DNA of 64,000 nt from Strongylocentrotus droebachiensis. Its lineage: Eukaryota > Echinodermata > Echinoidea > Camarodonta > Strongylocentrotidae. The stretch lies in assembly GCA_035222895.1 (NCBI GenBank), contig JAVYIG010000115.1, positions 1-64,000 of the forward strand. Direction: 5' to 3'. Made by a program: the position numbers and the translations under genes. The stretch's first letter is position 1, and every line of letters starts with the position of its first letter. This document shows positions 37,708-50,260 of this stretch, one piece after another. The notes under the pieces were generated by a model. That model worked only from the letters and a program-made list of their open reading frames with translations, was not told the DNA's origin and did no database searches.

Positions 37708-40700
37708 GACAGAGACTATAAACATAAAATCACTGCGAATACTGGTGATTAGTTGCATTATGCATAGGACCTGCTGCATGGACGATTTACAAAGCTACAT
37801 GTAGTATGTCATTAAATAAAAAGATCTCAGGTGTATTCAATTAAATGCAAAGAAAGGTTTCAACTTTACTTTCCAGTTTTTCATAAGAGAGGGAACTTAC
37901 TATGTAAATCAATAAATTGGAAAGTTTTAGAAAAAGAGTTGGAGTTCGATAAATGCAATCAGCGTAAGCAATCATTACACAAAAGCTTCTGCAATAAGTA
38001 TTGCATGTTCATGTACTAACAGTGAAATACCAAATTTATTATGATGAAACTTCCATCATTTTTCACACCCCCCCCCCCCCACCAACAATAACAATATTCA
38101 CAAAAGGTTATTTTACTGATTTGCATTTCTAAAAAGGAGAAAATGAAAGCATGATAAATAACTTAATAAGAGGAAAACATTATTTATAGCTATGCACAGC
38201 AGGGGTGTCTCAAACCAATATATAGGTTAATTGGTAGGTTATTGAACCACAAAACAATGTCATACAAATATTTTGCAATGAAAAGGGTAGAAAGTAAATC
38301 CCTGGTTTTTCATAATAGCCGCAATCACCGAGGAGCATTGACTTGTTTCTTTGTTACAAAACACAAAGGTAAGGCATGCAAAAAGTTTGCAGACTCATAT
38401 AATCCCTAAGTAGACAAATTTAAATAAATGTTTTAACTGATGAGGAAAATCCACAGGGGACTAATTGCTGAAAAAACAGAAAACACATCAAATATTTCAA
38501 AATCCAGTCTGGAATGAGAGCAAGGTCAAGGGACGCACTACGGGAAATATAATATTTCTTCATTTTTAAAACATATTTTCCGAGCTTTGTGAAAACATGC
38601 ACACTCGGAAATAAACATGCCCCTGGTTTGGAGCTGCTTTTCTGGCAAGTAATTGGGGTAATATCCTGGCATATCCCATTCAGATAGATGGCTAGAGGGC
38701 AAAATGACTTGAGAAATATGAACTGAATGAAGGGAGGGGGTGTGAGGTAGGTTTAATCGGGAGAGGAGGAGGAGGAGTAGGGAGGGGAAGTCCTGTTCTC
38801 AGACTCGCTCACATCTTTTCAATGATTTTGCATTCCTGAAAGAGAGATGATGAGAAGCAGGATGGATAACGCATTTGATAGGGAAAAGATTTGTGAGGGG
38901 GGATTTATGATTACTTCAGAAGAAGCAAATTCTTAGTCATAGAAAATATCTATATCAACTGGATTTTTAATTGAAGAACAATGCTCTCCCTTATCATGGT
39001 GTACTGTATACCTAGTAATGATTTATGTTTATTAGCTTCTTTCATTCCTCTTTTAACTTTTTAGATGCCAGACTAATATTGTTATATGAAAAAGGCTGTT
39101 GATAATTTGCATCGATGGCAAAATACATCTAAGGGTTCATGAATACCTCTCATAAGTAAACATGAACATTCAGACTAGCACAATATTTACATGAGAATAA
39201 CATTTTTATTTATTTTTAGATTTTTAGATAAAAATTATATAAAATTGCAAGTGTAATCTAAAAAGGCCATACAAAATGTCACGTCAACAGTATGATGTCC
39301 GACCTCACAAAGTACAGAGAAATACATTAATGTACTCTACCTCTCCTAGCTAGGCCTCATGAAAACCAGGCACAATCTTCTGTGGAACCACACCAAACGT
39401 AGAGAGTGAACACGGTAGCCAGAGAGAGATCTAAAATACTCTTTGTGAAACGCCTGGAAGGATCTCGTGAGCTTTTACGAAAATATCTAGGAAGTATATG
39501 CTGCCTAACATAAGCTGCAATATTGATTAGGCCGAGCGTTGGTGAATACATCAGCATGGTTCCACGGCAAAGGATACACTACTAGATCATCTCCTCAACA
39601 ACAGAATCTATCTCGGTACCTGCTCTCTAACCCTATGATAAAAGAACAAGCCAGTTCCCATGGCAACCATCATCATCGATATCTCGATCATGAAGAAAAT
39701 ATGCTCTAGCTCTCGCTAAGAAAGAAATCTAAGATCAGGGAGAGATGAAAATAGTTGAGAAGTAATAAGAAGCGAGGTTCATGATTTACAAGATTGTCAG
39801 CTAAGTCAGTGGGGGATTTCATTTCACTTATGCTTTCCAGGCCAATGTGTTTTTACCCCTGTTGGTGATTGGATCGTTTGAACAGCTTGGCATGGGCAAA
39901 CAGCACTTAGCTATGACTTGGTCTCTGCAATGCAGCGATGCTTCATTCTCAATGGGAACCACCAAGAGATGGAGTAGCTAGCTAGGGTTGAAGAGACAGA
40001 CATGCCAAGACAAGACAGAGGAACCACCGGTGATATTCATTTCAAAGTAGTACCAGAATGTAATTAAACTTTAAACCATGAAGATGAAAGGGCTCGGAAA
40101 GAGATGATACATGTAAGATGGAACCTGATTTATAACATAACTGAAGTTCAAACTGAAGTTAAATGTGAGCAGGACAATTTTTGTTACATTAAACAAGATA
40201 ATTTTCATGACTTCATCAATTGCTCATATCTCACAACATCAACTTATCACAGAAAATATCATTCAAACTTATGCTTGAAATTGTTATCAACTTACAAGGA
40301 TGAGGGCATGATATTTAGAAATGCAATAGCAGTAAAAAGAAAAACAGAAACAAAACGTCTGTCTTTGCAAATAATTAGTAAATTTCCTTTTTTATCTTTA
40401 TTTATGGTTAAACATTAATAAAATAATGAGACGTTGAAGGAATAAAGTCATGAAATGACCTGGATTTTGGAGTGTGCTCTATTAAACCTAACATTAAAAG
40501 AATGAGAGGCAGGATGACATGGGATACGCTTTGTGCTCTCAGGTACGAGGTTGAGATATGATGAGATGGACCACGGTAATATGATAACCAAGAGATGAAA
40601 CTTAGGACAGAATATTGACACTCAAGATGCCTTCGATTGGCTCTCTTATCTGCTGAGAATTTGACATCATTGGCAATCAATCCCATTTAGATTAGCCCTG

Positions 40701-41999
40701 AGTTACTAGGAGAGAGAAGTGGCTAGGATTACCAACAGAACCTTGTCACTATTCCTGATGATTTGATTTCTGTTGTCATCTTTCTTTCTTGAGTTTATGG
40801 ATGGATGAGACTTTGTAATGGTTTCCTTATTTCTTTAAAAGAGCATTGATAAAACAGTGCAATGCCTGTATTCAACTTTCAACGAAATAAAAGAACAATT
40901 TCCCCCTCAAAATGAAAAAAATGAATGATGGGACTGTAAATCTGTAATTCTAGAATATTCACCATGGGAATTGAGGTGCAGGGACACTCAGTAAGGTCAT
41001 TACTCTTAGTTCGTCAACAAGGCACATTATGGTCTCTTTAAAATTCGTTTTTCTGAGCACAATAAATAAAATCAGCTACAACACTTTCTGTTACTGCTGC
41101 TGCTTCTTCAGTATTAGATTTGTACCCCATGGCAGACACTAAAGACAAACATTTCCTGTCATTGCTAGACAACTTTACCATTCTATGACTATATCCCATG
41201 TCTTCAAGATCGTTAAGACAAGTAGAGTTTATCTGATGGAATAGTGATTAAAATGTGCAATTTGTTTTTATTTGACTTTGACAGTAAATAACCTGAATAA
41301 AAATGCCTTTTAAATGATTTATCATTTGACTAGTTGGGTTGATTTCAAGCTACCGTTTGAAACTGTTGTAGACTGTACTGGAAAATATTATACCCTCTAA
41401 TAGAATGCACAACAATCACCTCTGAATATACTGTGGGAAGACAAAGTTGCATTCCAACTCCTTAACAGCCAATATATAGGTGAGAATGATATCTATTCAA
41501 ATACATAAGAAAATCCCTGTCTATCCATTCCTAAACTCTGCAGAGTTTCCTCCTGGCATTCAATTGAATTGCACTCTGAAAGCCATTTCAGATGAAATAA
41601 ATATTACTCCAGTGCCTAACATCAGAGCATAATATCTCTTATCGTCCTCCACAACTCCACAACATGAAGAGAGAGAAAGAAGGCACCCAGCGCCCTGTTG
41701 GCAAGAGAAAGCGATGATCGAAACAAACACGAAAATCAATACCCACAAAGTGAGAGAAAATGGTGAAACTGCGGCTTGCGAGGGATGATTGGTATAAATT
41801 GAAGTGTACTGGGATCAAAAAAAGAAAAGTAGAAAGGAAATATCACTGATAGAAACAATAGACCACCGAAAGAGCCCATCTCACATACTTCCCTAAACCA
41901 AATCTTCTCTTGAGTTCATTGCTCCTGCTTTCAAAACAACCCAAATTGAGCTAATAAGGCCCTGTGAACTTGTCTGCCTGCAGAAAGTGGGACACCCAT

Positions 42000-42330
42000 G
42001 GTATTGAAAGGTGCGCTCCCTCCATCTCCCCCTAGCTGGGGTAGCGTATAGGGCCGGTCGCCTGGCCAAGGGGTGTAGGAGCAGGCTCAGTGATGCTGGC
42101 CTATGATGTGGGACCAGTAACCAGATATGACCTTCGGGAGTCCCTGCTCTGCTTGCTCAACAGCGTGGGGCCAAAACCATACGGTATTTCTGTGCCCACG
42201 AGCGGTGCGCAGGGATCGCCTTACTAGATGGAGCGAATGACCGCAAAATGTCACCTAATATTGCATATAGGACGGGCAGGGATGTGAGCCATGATGAGCA
42301 GGGGTATTAGAGATGGTGTTAGGAGAGGAA
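42000..42330. promoter_or_regulatory. GC-rich unique island in the long intron
   Basis: The GC content rises clearly above the flanks (AGGGCCGGTCGCCTGGCC and CACGAGCGGTGCGCAGGG are typical) with no repeats. It is the strongest composition island in the 33.6 kb intron and could be an alternative promoter or an enhancer. No TATA box, clear first exon or conserved peptide was found on either strand. Confidence 0.3.
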
Positions 42331-45161
42331 GAAAGAGATTCAGCCAGGCCTCGGGCTAGTGGTATACCATGCACACTACTCAACACTACATTATTGGTAT
42401 TATTCTTGAGCTATATGGATTACACTGCTAGAACAAGATGTCAAGCTAGATTTCTGACATGAAAAGCATTATATTAAATTCACATGCATTGGTGGTGTAG
42501 TCAAAATAGTGATATTTGTGTGAAAAATTAATAATCATACATGTATGTCTGTATGAATGAAGTGTGTTCACCCAAAATGATTATGTAATATCTGTAGTTC
42601 TGTGTAGGGACAAATATGACTAACATTTGACAAACAAAAATTGTATTCCATTGTGTGGCTTCAATGAAAAGTGTATAGGCCTATAAATGACCTGTCCTTC
42701 TCCAAGCATTACAATGGATGTTAAACTCATCCTACTTGGGTTTTATTAGGTACATTGTAGTTAAATTAGATGGGCGGATTGACTTATTCATGAATAAAAC
42801 GATGAACGGCTTAAAGAATAACTTTATTCTTCATAATCCAAAGCTATCATGCAGCTCCTATCAAGCAAGTGCCTAGACATATAACTGTTGCCAGAGTAAA
42901 CAATAGAGGAAGCCATACATAAGGAATGATCTGCTTTAAGTCCCTATCTCCACCTGGAAATACAGGGTGGATTTTTGAGATTTAATGAAGCATATGATAA
43001 CAAGGCTGGAGGGTGTCTAGTCTCACACCCTTGTCCTCAAATCAGGACAAATCCATTTCCTTATGTAATCAGGCCAAAGGTCAACTATACATCCATAGTC
43101 TCATACACCAGGAGTGGTTTTAAAGTATAATGATTACTAATAATAGCACAGTTTAAACTTATTCACCAGTACGTGTTGTTATCATCTTTCAACTTAGGTT
43201 AAGAGAGCCACAAAACGTAGCTCCCCAAGAAACGTGCGCATCATGGTTCCACAATCTCCTGGGCTACAGAATCACTTTTGCTTTGGATATATTTTCCAGT
43301 TTCATTACATCAAAGATGATAAACTTTTGATCATTTCTCCAACCTTCCCGTTCATATCTTTCTTATCCATGTATTTTCCAGGTACCAGCAACATTACATG
43401 TTGCACCCAAAATAGTTGACTTATCATTGTTTGATTTCATGCCTCTTCCCTGGTAATTCAGGTGCAGGTTAGCTCAAGTGCTTCAGAAAGAAGGCAGAAA
43501 ATTGTCTCGTCTCATACATTTGTGATTCTATTCTTTAAAGAGTGCATTCTAGATGATCAACTTGAACAAGAAAAAAAAAGAATTTCGCCAAATGTAAAAC
43601 ACGCATTTCACATAGACCTAGAACTAGTCAAAACAAGTTAATTATTTCTCATTCTCATATAAACAAACTTGATTAAGAATTACCTTAACCTGATTAGACT
43701 AGTTCATAACTTTCTCCACTTCTCATTACAAACCAGACCAATATTGTCCAGTTAAGTGTTAACCTAATAAACCTTAACACATACTGACTGTTTGCTTTCA
43801 TCAGTAATTTTGCGATTCAAAAGCTGAATCTTGAATTGTATCCTGTTATTCAACTTCAAGCTGAATAGAGTTATTTTTCATACAGATTACAACCACAAAT
43901 GAATAGAAATACCAAACCCTTAATAATTATTTGAAAAGATCTATTCATAATCACATTTCATGGCTGAGTAGCATCTGATAATAAATTCATTACTTTGAAA
44001 AATAATCAAAAGTTGAAAATGAGTTTTATAATACCATGAACATAACATCAAAATTGCCAGTGACTATATTCACCTCATTCCAAAGGTTTAGATGTGTATT
44101 GTAATAAGGCGGTGCTGCAAATTGACATGTAACTAGAGTAGAGAATGCATTATCTAGTATTTAGGGTAGAGATTACCCTACTTCTGTAAAAGACTTAGAC
44201 CTATATCAAATCAATCTGCCTTCAAAATAAATGGGGCCCTTGAATTAGCTGTGTAAGAAGATTCTCTTGCTATGACAAACCCCTATTCTTGAGTCATAAT
44301 TCAAGGTCTAAAATCTATACGCTGAGTGAAAAACTAGCACAATATTATAGTTTCCATTAATTGTTTGTGATTTTCCCATCAGTGCATGTTTCATCATCAT
44401 TTTATTCAAACTTGGTAAAACAAAATAATTTGTTTATTCATCTATTTATTTATTTATTCCCAAACCGTTACCCTGTTGGTTACAAACACATTTTCATTTC
44501 TCCTCTATTTTTATATCTCCTTAAAGCGATCAGGTAATAGTGCTTGTAATTTGGTTTAGCAATTCTGACGGTTGTATTTGTAATTTTTAAAAAATAAAAA
44601 AAATATCAGATATTTTCTGAGTTTAATAACAACGATCAGTCTTTTTATTTATTATAAAATACAAATCTCCACGTAAATACATGTATCATAACAAGTTCAG
44701 CTTTTAAACGGCAAGCATTTACTATCCTAAAGACAAATCTGTGCAACACTGACAGGGTGTGTATACAGGTATGTATAATGTGCATACAACTCTGACTACC
44801 ACTAGTTTGGCAGAAAGCAATGAGAACACATCATGGCTCTGACATCTTCCCTTAAAAGATACAGTCGAACAGCTAGCTTGCTATAGACCCCCATCTTGCC
44901 TCTATTGATTTCTGTTGGAAGGCAAAGATTACCGTACAGAGGTACTCAATACTCCCAAACATCGCTACCGCAGTAGGATTGAATTCAGCTAGCGCCGGGC
45001 CGGAGATAAAAAACAAACCGCATATGTTGCACATCTTGTCTAACAATAATGCTTTTATGAGATGCAAACTAAATTGATTGCAAAGTGCTTACTATCAAGC
45101 TCGGTTTTCAAGCAACAATTATACTAGAGCCAGTGCTCTTGAATTTCATTCATGAAATACA

Positions 45162-45179
45162 GTGTGTGTGTGTGTGTGT
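45162..45179. repeat. GT dinucleotide repeat
   Basis: Nine GT units in a row. Confidence 0.9.
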
Positions 45180-45980
45180 TACACTTGTCTGATTTACTCC
45201 ATTCCCTTGATAGGTTCAAGAATTCTCTATTCTATCATTATAAATTTGCTGACATAAATGTAAGTAAAACAGAGGGGTTTTTTTCTCTCAAATGATCCAA
45301 TCCTGTAATAAAGACTAAGCCTACAGCATATGAATCAGTCCTAGGAAAAATGTCAAAAATATTTTCCCCCCTTTTTTCCCTATAAACCCATCTTCAAGTA
45401 TCATTTTCAGCAATTTATGACATTAAAGAGAATTCATGAACGATCCATATATTGTACATACTTTCTATGGAAAGATATTTATATTTTTTTTAAGAGTTAG
45501 TATATAATTTTACTCTGTTTAAAACTAAATATAATGCTAATTTTTACCACATATAAGACCCTGCCACCCCATAAATATTACCAAACCACCTTCATCAAAT
45601 GTTGTATAAAAACCTTTTTACAGGTAATTGGCCAAAACAAGTTACAATTTGGGAATGAAAATCTACTCAGAGAATTCAATGAACTTAGCATCCTTATTTC
45701 CTGATAACTTAACATACAAAGGGATTAGTTCAAAGGCCCACACTCAACATTAAATGTAAAATGTACCTAAACAAAATCAATTGCCACAGGTTCTTTCATT
45801 TGATGTGTTGATTGTTCTAAAAAATTTGCCTCAAAACTACTATCAAATGTTTGATTGTTGTTATCCTAATCTTCAAGAACATGCCTTCATGTTAGGAGTA
45901 GGAAGTTGGTGTTTATAGCTCAACTTTATCAAACATGTAATATTCTTCTGAAAACTCTGTTCTATGAAGTTGTGTACTCC

Positions 45981-46080
45981 ATATCGTCCTTGTTTTCACA
46001 AAGTGACGGTAGTGAGGAAAATCGTAACGCAAAGTGAATTTTTTTTCACTACCGTCACTTCGTGAAAACAGCGACGATAT
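45981..46080. repeat. 100-bp near-palindrome (two 35-bp arms), foldback element
   Basis: The left arm (45981-46015) begins ATATCGTCCTTGTTTTCACA and ends AAGTGACGGTAGTGA. The right arm (46046-46080) is its reverse complement with 3 differences in 35. The 30-nt centre is AT-rich. The transcript of either strand would form a long hairpin. This may be a minimal MITE or a remnant of one. Confidence 0.8.
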
Positions 46081-46439
46081 ATACATGAGCATGAATTCAG
46101 TTGTGTATAAGCTTACAATTGCATTGGGCTATATATTTATTCTCTACGCAAATCTTATAATCAGCATAGGAAGAATAAGGCCTTTGTGAAAACGTGAATG
46201 ATTAATATAAAAGACTACCTCAGTCATTAGCTGCAACTCTTAAAAAAGAACATCCAGATTAGCTTTCACACGTTTCACACACATCTAATTCTCCACATCT
46301 TTGACACAAAATAGATGCGAATTTCACTCTGCCCAAAGTGCAGCAAGTGACCAGGTAAAATGTGTCATGAAATGGAAACTGATTTGCCAACAAAAATTGT
46401 TCAGAATGGCTCGAAATTAGCATTTCTGAAGGAAAGCAG

Positions 46440-46850
46440 CGCAAGAGGAAAAACAGGCATCCTCAAGTGCGCTTGATTAGATTATACCAATGAGCTTGTC
46501 GCCCTGGAGAACACTAAACACCGCCTGATCAATAATTCTCAAACAGCAATATTAAATCTGAAAAAATACTGCCGACCCAAAGTTGGTTATTCTTTCTCCG
46601 CAGCATCCCCTCCGCTCAAAAGGTCATTCGATTCAGATTATGTGTGGAAGAAAATTGGTGCTGGAGGGGTTAAGGGGGTTTCTGTTTGCACGATTATTCA
46701 AATTAACACAACAAATCCTATTTGGAAGAGGCAGCGTAAACGTTGGCCGGACTAGTAATGAAATCAGCGATACCGATAACTGGGTTACCGGGCAATTAAC
46801 CAGGGGAGGGGTGGGTGAGCGTGACAAACCCTGCCACAAATCTTAGCTGT
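46440..46850. promoter_or_regulatory. GC-elevated unique stretch in the long intron
   Basis: Contains AACACCGCCTGATCAATAA and GCGATACCGATAACTGGGTT with no repeat structure. Overlapping short frames on both strands have no recognised similarity. It lies between the near-palindrome at 46.0 kb and the MITE at 47.6 kb. Confidence 0.22.
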
Positions 46851-47611
46851 AAATTGTTTGGACTATGATGGGATTGGAAGCCACAAATACCTGAAGGCTT
46901 TTTACTTGAACCCTAAGATCGGTGGTATTGTCTTGCAAACGGGTGATTACATATTAAAAGCTGTGATTCACCACATAACCCTCCAGTGTACTACTACTGT
47001 ACTTGCATCTCACATCAACACACTGCATTGCTCCTCTCCCGTGAACTGCATGGAATAACCTGTTAAATGCCTCCAGTATATTATACTGATAGATCTACCA
47101 TAATAAAGGAACTACTCAATCAATACTAAATTTCAATATCCATGACCATGTGTAACAAGTGCAGTCACTTCTAAAGCTTTTCCTAGCCTACTCATGAAAC
47201 TCAGCAATGACAAAGAAAGAGTTGTACTGTATGCACTTACCACTTGCAGAAATTTAGTACCGTAAATAAATTTAGAATGTCATCATCCGGTAAGATCAAC
47301 TTGTCATTAGATGCAGTCCCAAAACACAAATATCTGTCTTGCTGTAGTGTAGAGTAACCCAACTTCTCTGTTATTATATGTCCATGCCTACTCACATATA
47401 TCACAAGTAATAATGACTGGGCTTATCACCCTCCCTCTCAGATCAGGTCAAAGGTTAACTGGCCTTTCTGGGCCATAACTCCCCATTTTGATTAATGGGG
47501 AATTTCTTGGGTGTCATTGAACCCAAAGCCCATGTCCATAACAAACTAGAAATTGAAATTGGCAAAAACAGCCTCATAAATTGAAACTGATTTGATAATG
47601 TACATTTCATA

Positions 47612-48047
47612 GGGCGCGTTTATCTAGGCTTGCCACTAGATATGTACATATCGTACCCCACTATCGAACCCCACTATACGATCGTGATTTGCGGGATGTC
47701 GCGTTTATCTACACGTCACGATTCAAAATAAAGGCCTTGTGTCTGCCCAGCTGTTTTGACCCGGGAAGCAGACAGTTTCTCGGAGGTCAACTTCACACGT
47801 ATGCTTGTACACAACACCTGGGCGGTCCTATTTGTATGTGAGGTACAAAACAGCTTTGCGTTTATCGATCTCTCAGAAACGTGATTCTGGCTGTATGTCG
47901 CATACAAAACGCACCTTTTTGCGTCTTTTGATATGCCCATATCTAAAGACGTTTGAAAAAGGCTTTGCGTTTATCTACTTCTAAATTTGCCTGAAAGACG
48001 TTTGAGAAACCTGATTCTAGCCAAAAATTTGCTAGATAAACGCAACC
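47612..48047. mobile_element. MITE with GCGTTTATCTAG termini and internal repeats
   Basis: The left end GGGCGCGTTTATCTAG and the reverse complement of the right end GGTTGCGTTTATCTAG are inverted repeats with two differences in 16. They are flanked on both sides by ATA (47609-47611 and 48048-48050), a possible 3-bp target duplication. The GCGTTTATC core recurs at least three times inside, near 47700, 47853 and 47963. A second motif (GAGAAAC-TGATTCT-G-C) also recurs. GC content is higher than the flanks. There is no coding capacity. A 3-bp duplication would suit a PIF/Harbinger-type element, which is inference. Confidence 0.7.
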
Positions 48048-48416
48048 ATAGAGAGAAGTAGTATTCAAAAATCATACAAAAATATTTGGGATTGTGTTTT
48101 CCTCTCAATCTCATGAAGGCCTCATATACAGGAAACTATCGGTATATAATCTCACGTTACCCATCCACTAAAAGTTTATCAACAAGTATTTGTTTTTGTT
48201 GTTGAATTCCTTGAATGATACCTGTAATAAAGTTTAATGTGTGTAATCCTCGTACAGAATGTCTACATATCACACCTTTCTTATCAAGTTAATTGCTTGG
48301 TTGGTAGGATTAGTTACATGGTGACAAAGTGTACTGTAAGCAATCCCCATGGTATGACCACATATTACCACACTGACAATATAAATGCCTCAATTACTCT
48401 AATATATGACAGGGAA

Positions 48417-48462
48417 AATGAAACAAAGCACATTATATGCACATAGCGTGCTTTGTTTCATT
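48417..48462. repeat. Perfect 15-bp inverted repeat, 16-nt loop
   Basis: AATGAAACAAAGCAC at 48417-48431 is matched exactly by its reverse complement at 48448-48462. The loop is ATTATATGCACATAGC. It has no run of T after it and no gene context, so it is recorded as a hairpin-forming repeat and not a terminator or ncRNA. Confidence 0.75.
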
Positions 48463-49873
48463 GTTGACAAAACTTTCGATTTTTCTCGGTTTGAGAAAGG
48501 TGTATAAAAGCTTTACAGCTCCTCCCCTAAAAATCAAAGTGACAGACTAATCAGATTCTAATCTAAATGTCTTTAAAATGGATATTTTGTTTGTGAAGCA
48601 AACTACTTTCATTTAGAATATTGCTTGGAATTCATTCTTGGAAATATAAGTTCATTCTTTTGACTATGTGAGTGTGATTTATCATCACCACCCTTAGTTT
48701 GTATAAACCGAGATGATATAGAAGAAACCAGTACAACAACCAACGTGATCCCACCCTATCCCGGCCCAGACGGATGTGTATACCCCTATCACCCATGGGA
48801 TATACTCCTTTCACCTTTGACCTGCCCCAGAGTCAGTCTCTTCGCGGAGGTGCTTCGTCAGGAAGCGCCCATAATCACAAAGAAAAATACATGTGGGAGG
48901 TAATAATTGGTCAAACTTAGCTTTCATGAGCCTCACGATCAAGTGAGAGTATACCCCTCAAGACTTGTTTTCCTTTCATACTCGTAAGAGGGTTAAGAAA
49001 GGTCATTAAATCAATAATTTCTTCCCAAAACTCACATATTTTGAGAGTCAAAAGATCTACAAATGTACCCCCGAGTTGCTCTACCAAAGGCAAAGTCTAT
49101 TTGTTACTGTGCATAATACACATGTACACTTACTGTACACCCACACATGTCACATCATCTTATCACAAAAATAGTAGTACCTGCACTTATATTCATTATG
49201 TCATTGACAAATATCTACACTGATTACAGGTCCTGGTTAATGGTATAGAATGAGTCAAACACAAACCTGTAAATCCCAAGCCTTTGTGTGTGAAAATGAA
49301 ATATTTACACCTATACAGTAGGTAATTTTATATTTTGTATCATTGTTTAAAAATTGTATTTCAGTAATCAGCTATTTTTGCAACATTAAAACTGACATGA
49401 ATCTGGAACTCTCATGTAAGCTGAATGTTGTGAAATTATTGAATAAAAACACTGACCTTTCGCAATACACAAAACTTTCTCACCACAAAAAAAATGTATG
49501 TCACTGAGGATTCACATCAGTTTCTGGTTTACAGTAAACAGAGAACTGTATGTTCAAATGAATCAACTGGAAGCTCATCAAAACCTTTAAAACTTAATGG
49601 ATTTTGATAATTAAAACTCAGGAGGCATCCTCCACAGGCAACAATTAACAACAAATTAGGAGTTGATATCAAATGCAGCGCATAGAGGTGTTGGTGGGTC
49701 TGCAGAAGAGAAGGAGAAGGAATGTCAACGGGTGAACTATGATGAGTGATAGCTTCCTGGTTTGGGGTATCAAAGACTTGTTTCTATCTGATCATTCTCT
49801 TACACACTCTCGGTATCAGTAATCAAAACTATGGCAACAATTCTGGGGGCGCTCTCTTTTGAGGAGTTCACAT

Positions 49874-50260
49874 AAGGCCTGTCTTCATCAGCTCGAGATT
49901 GCAAAATAGCCTGCTATTTCTGATTTGGGAAATAATCCCGAAGTTACAAATCGCGTCTCCATCAGCTCGAGACTTGACCTAGAAACTTGAAACTCAAGCT
50001 CGAGAAATAAGCTCAGCGTTCGTGCATAGTGTGAGTCTCCGGGCTGGTGAAAATGCACCGGACAAATAGTGGGATATTTTGCCAAATAGCCGGATATTTT
50101 GCAAACTAGCCCAACATATCTTTGGATGATTATCTCGATCAAATATCCCGCTAATTACAACTTCGGGCTGATGAAGACGCAAATTAAATGGATTTTTTGC
50201 GATCGGGATGGTTCAAATAGCAGAATATTTGGCAATCTCGAGCTGATGACGACAGGCCTT
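49874..50260. mobile_element. MITE with ~46-bp inverted repeats (AAGGCCTGTC...CATCAGCTCGAG)
   Basis: The left terminus AAGGCCTGTCTTCATCAGCT and the reverse complement of the right terminus AAGGCCTGTCGTCATCAGCT continue through CGAGATTGC to TGCTATTT, giving about 46 bp with about 4 mismatches. CATCAGCTCGAG occurs again inside at about 49950, and related TGATGAAGACG sequence lies near 50170. No transposase frame is present. No clean target duplication was found, partly because the right flank carries an 18-bp tandem repeat of the terminus (ACGACAGGCCTTTAGATC). Confidence 0.72.

Noticed and set aside
45994-46080. Rho-independent-type terminator
   Set aside because: The hairpin is in a eukaryotic intron with no bacterial gene context.
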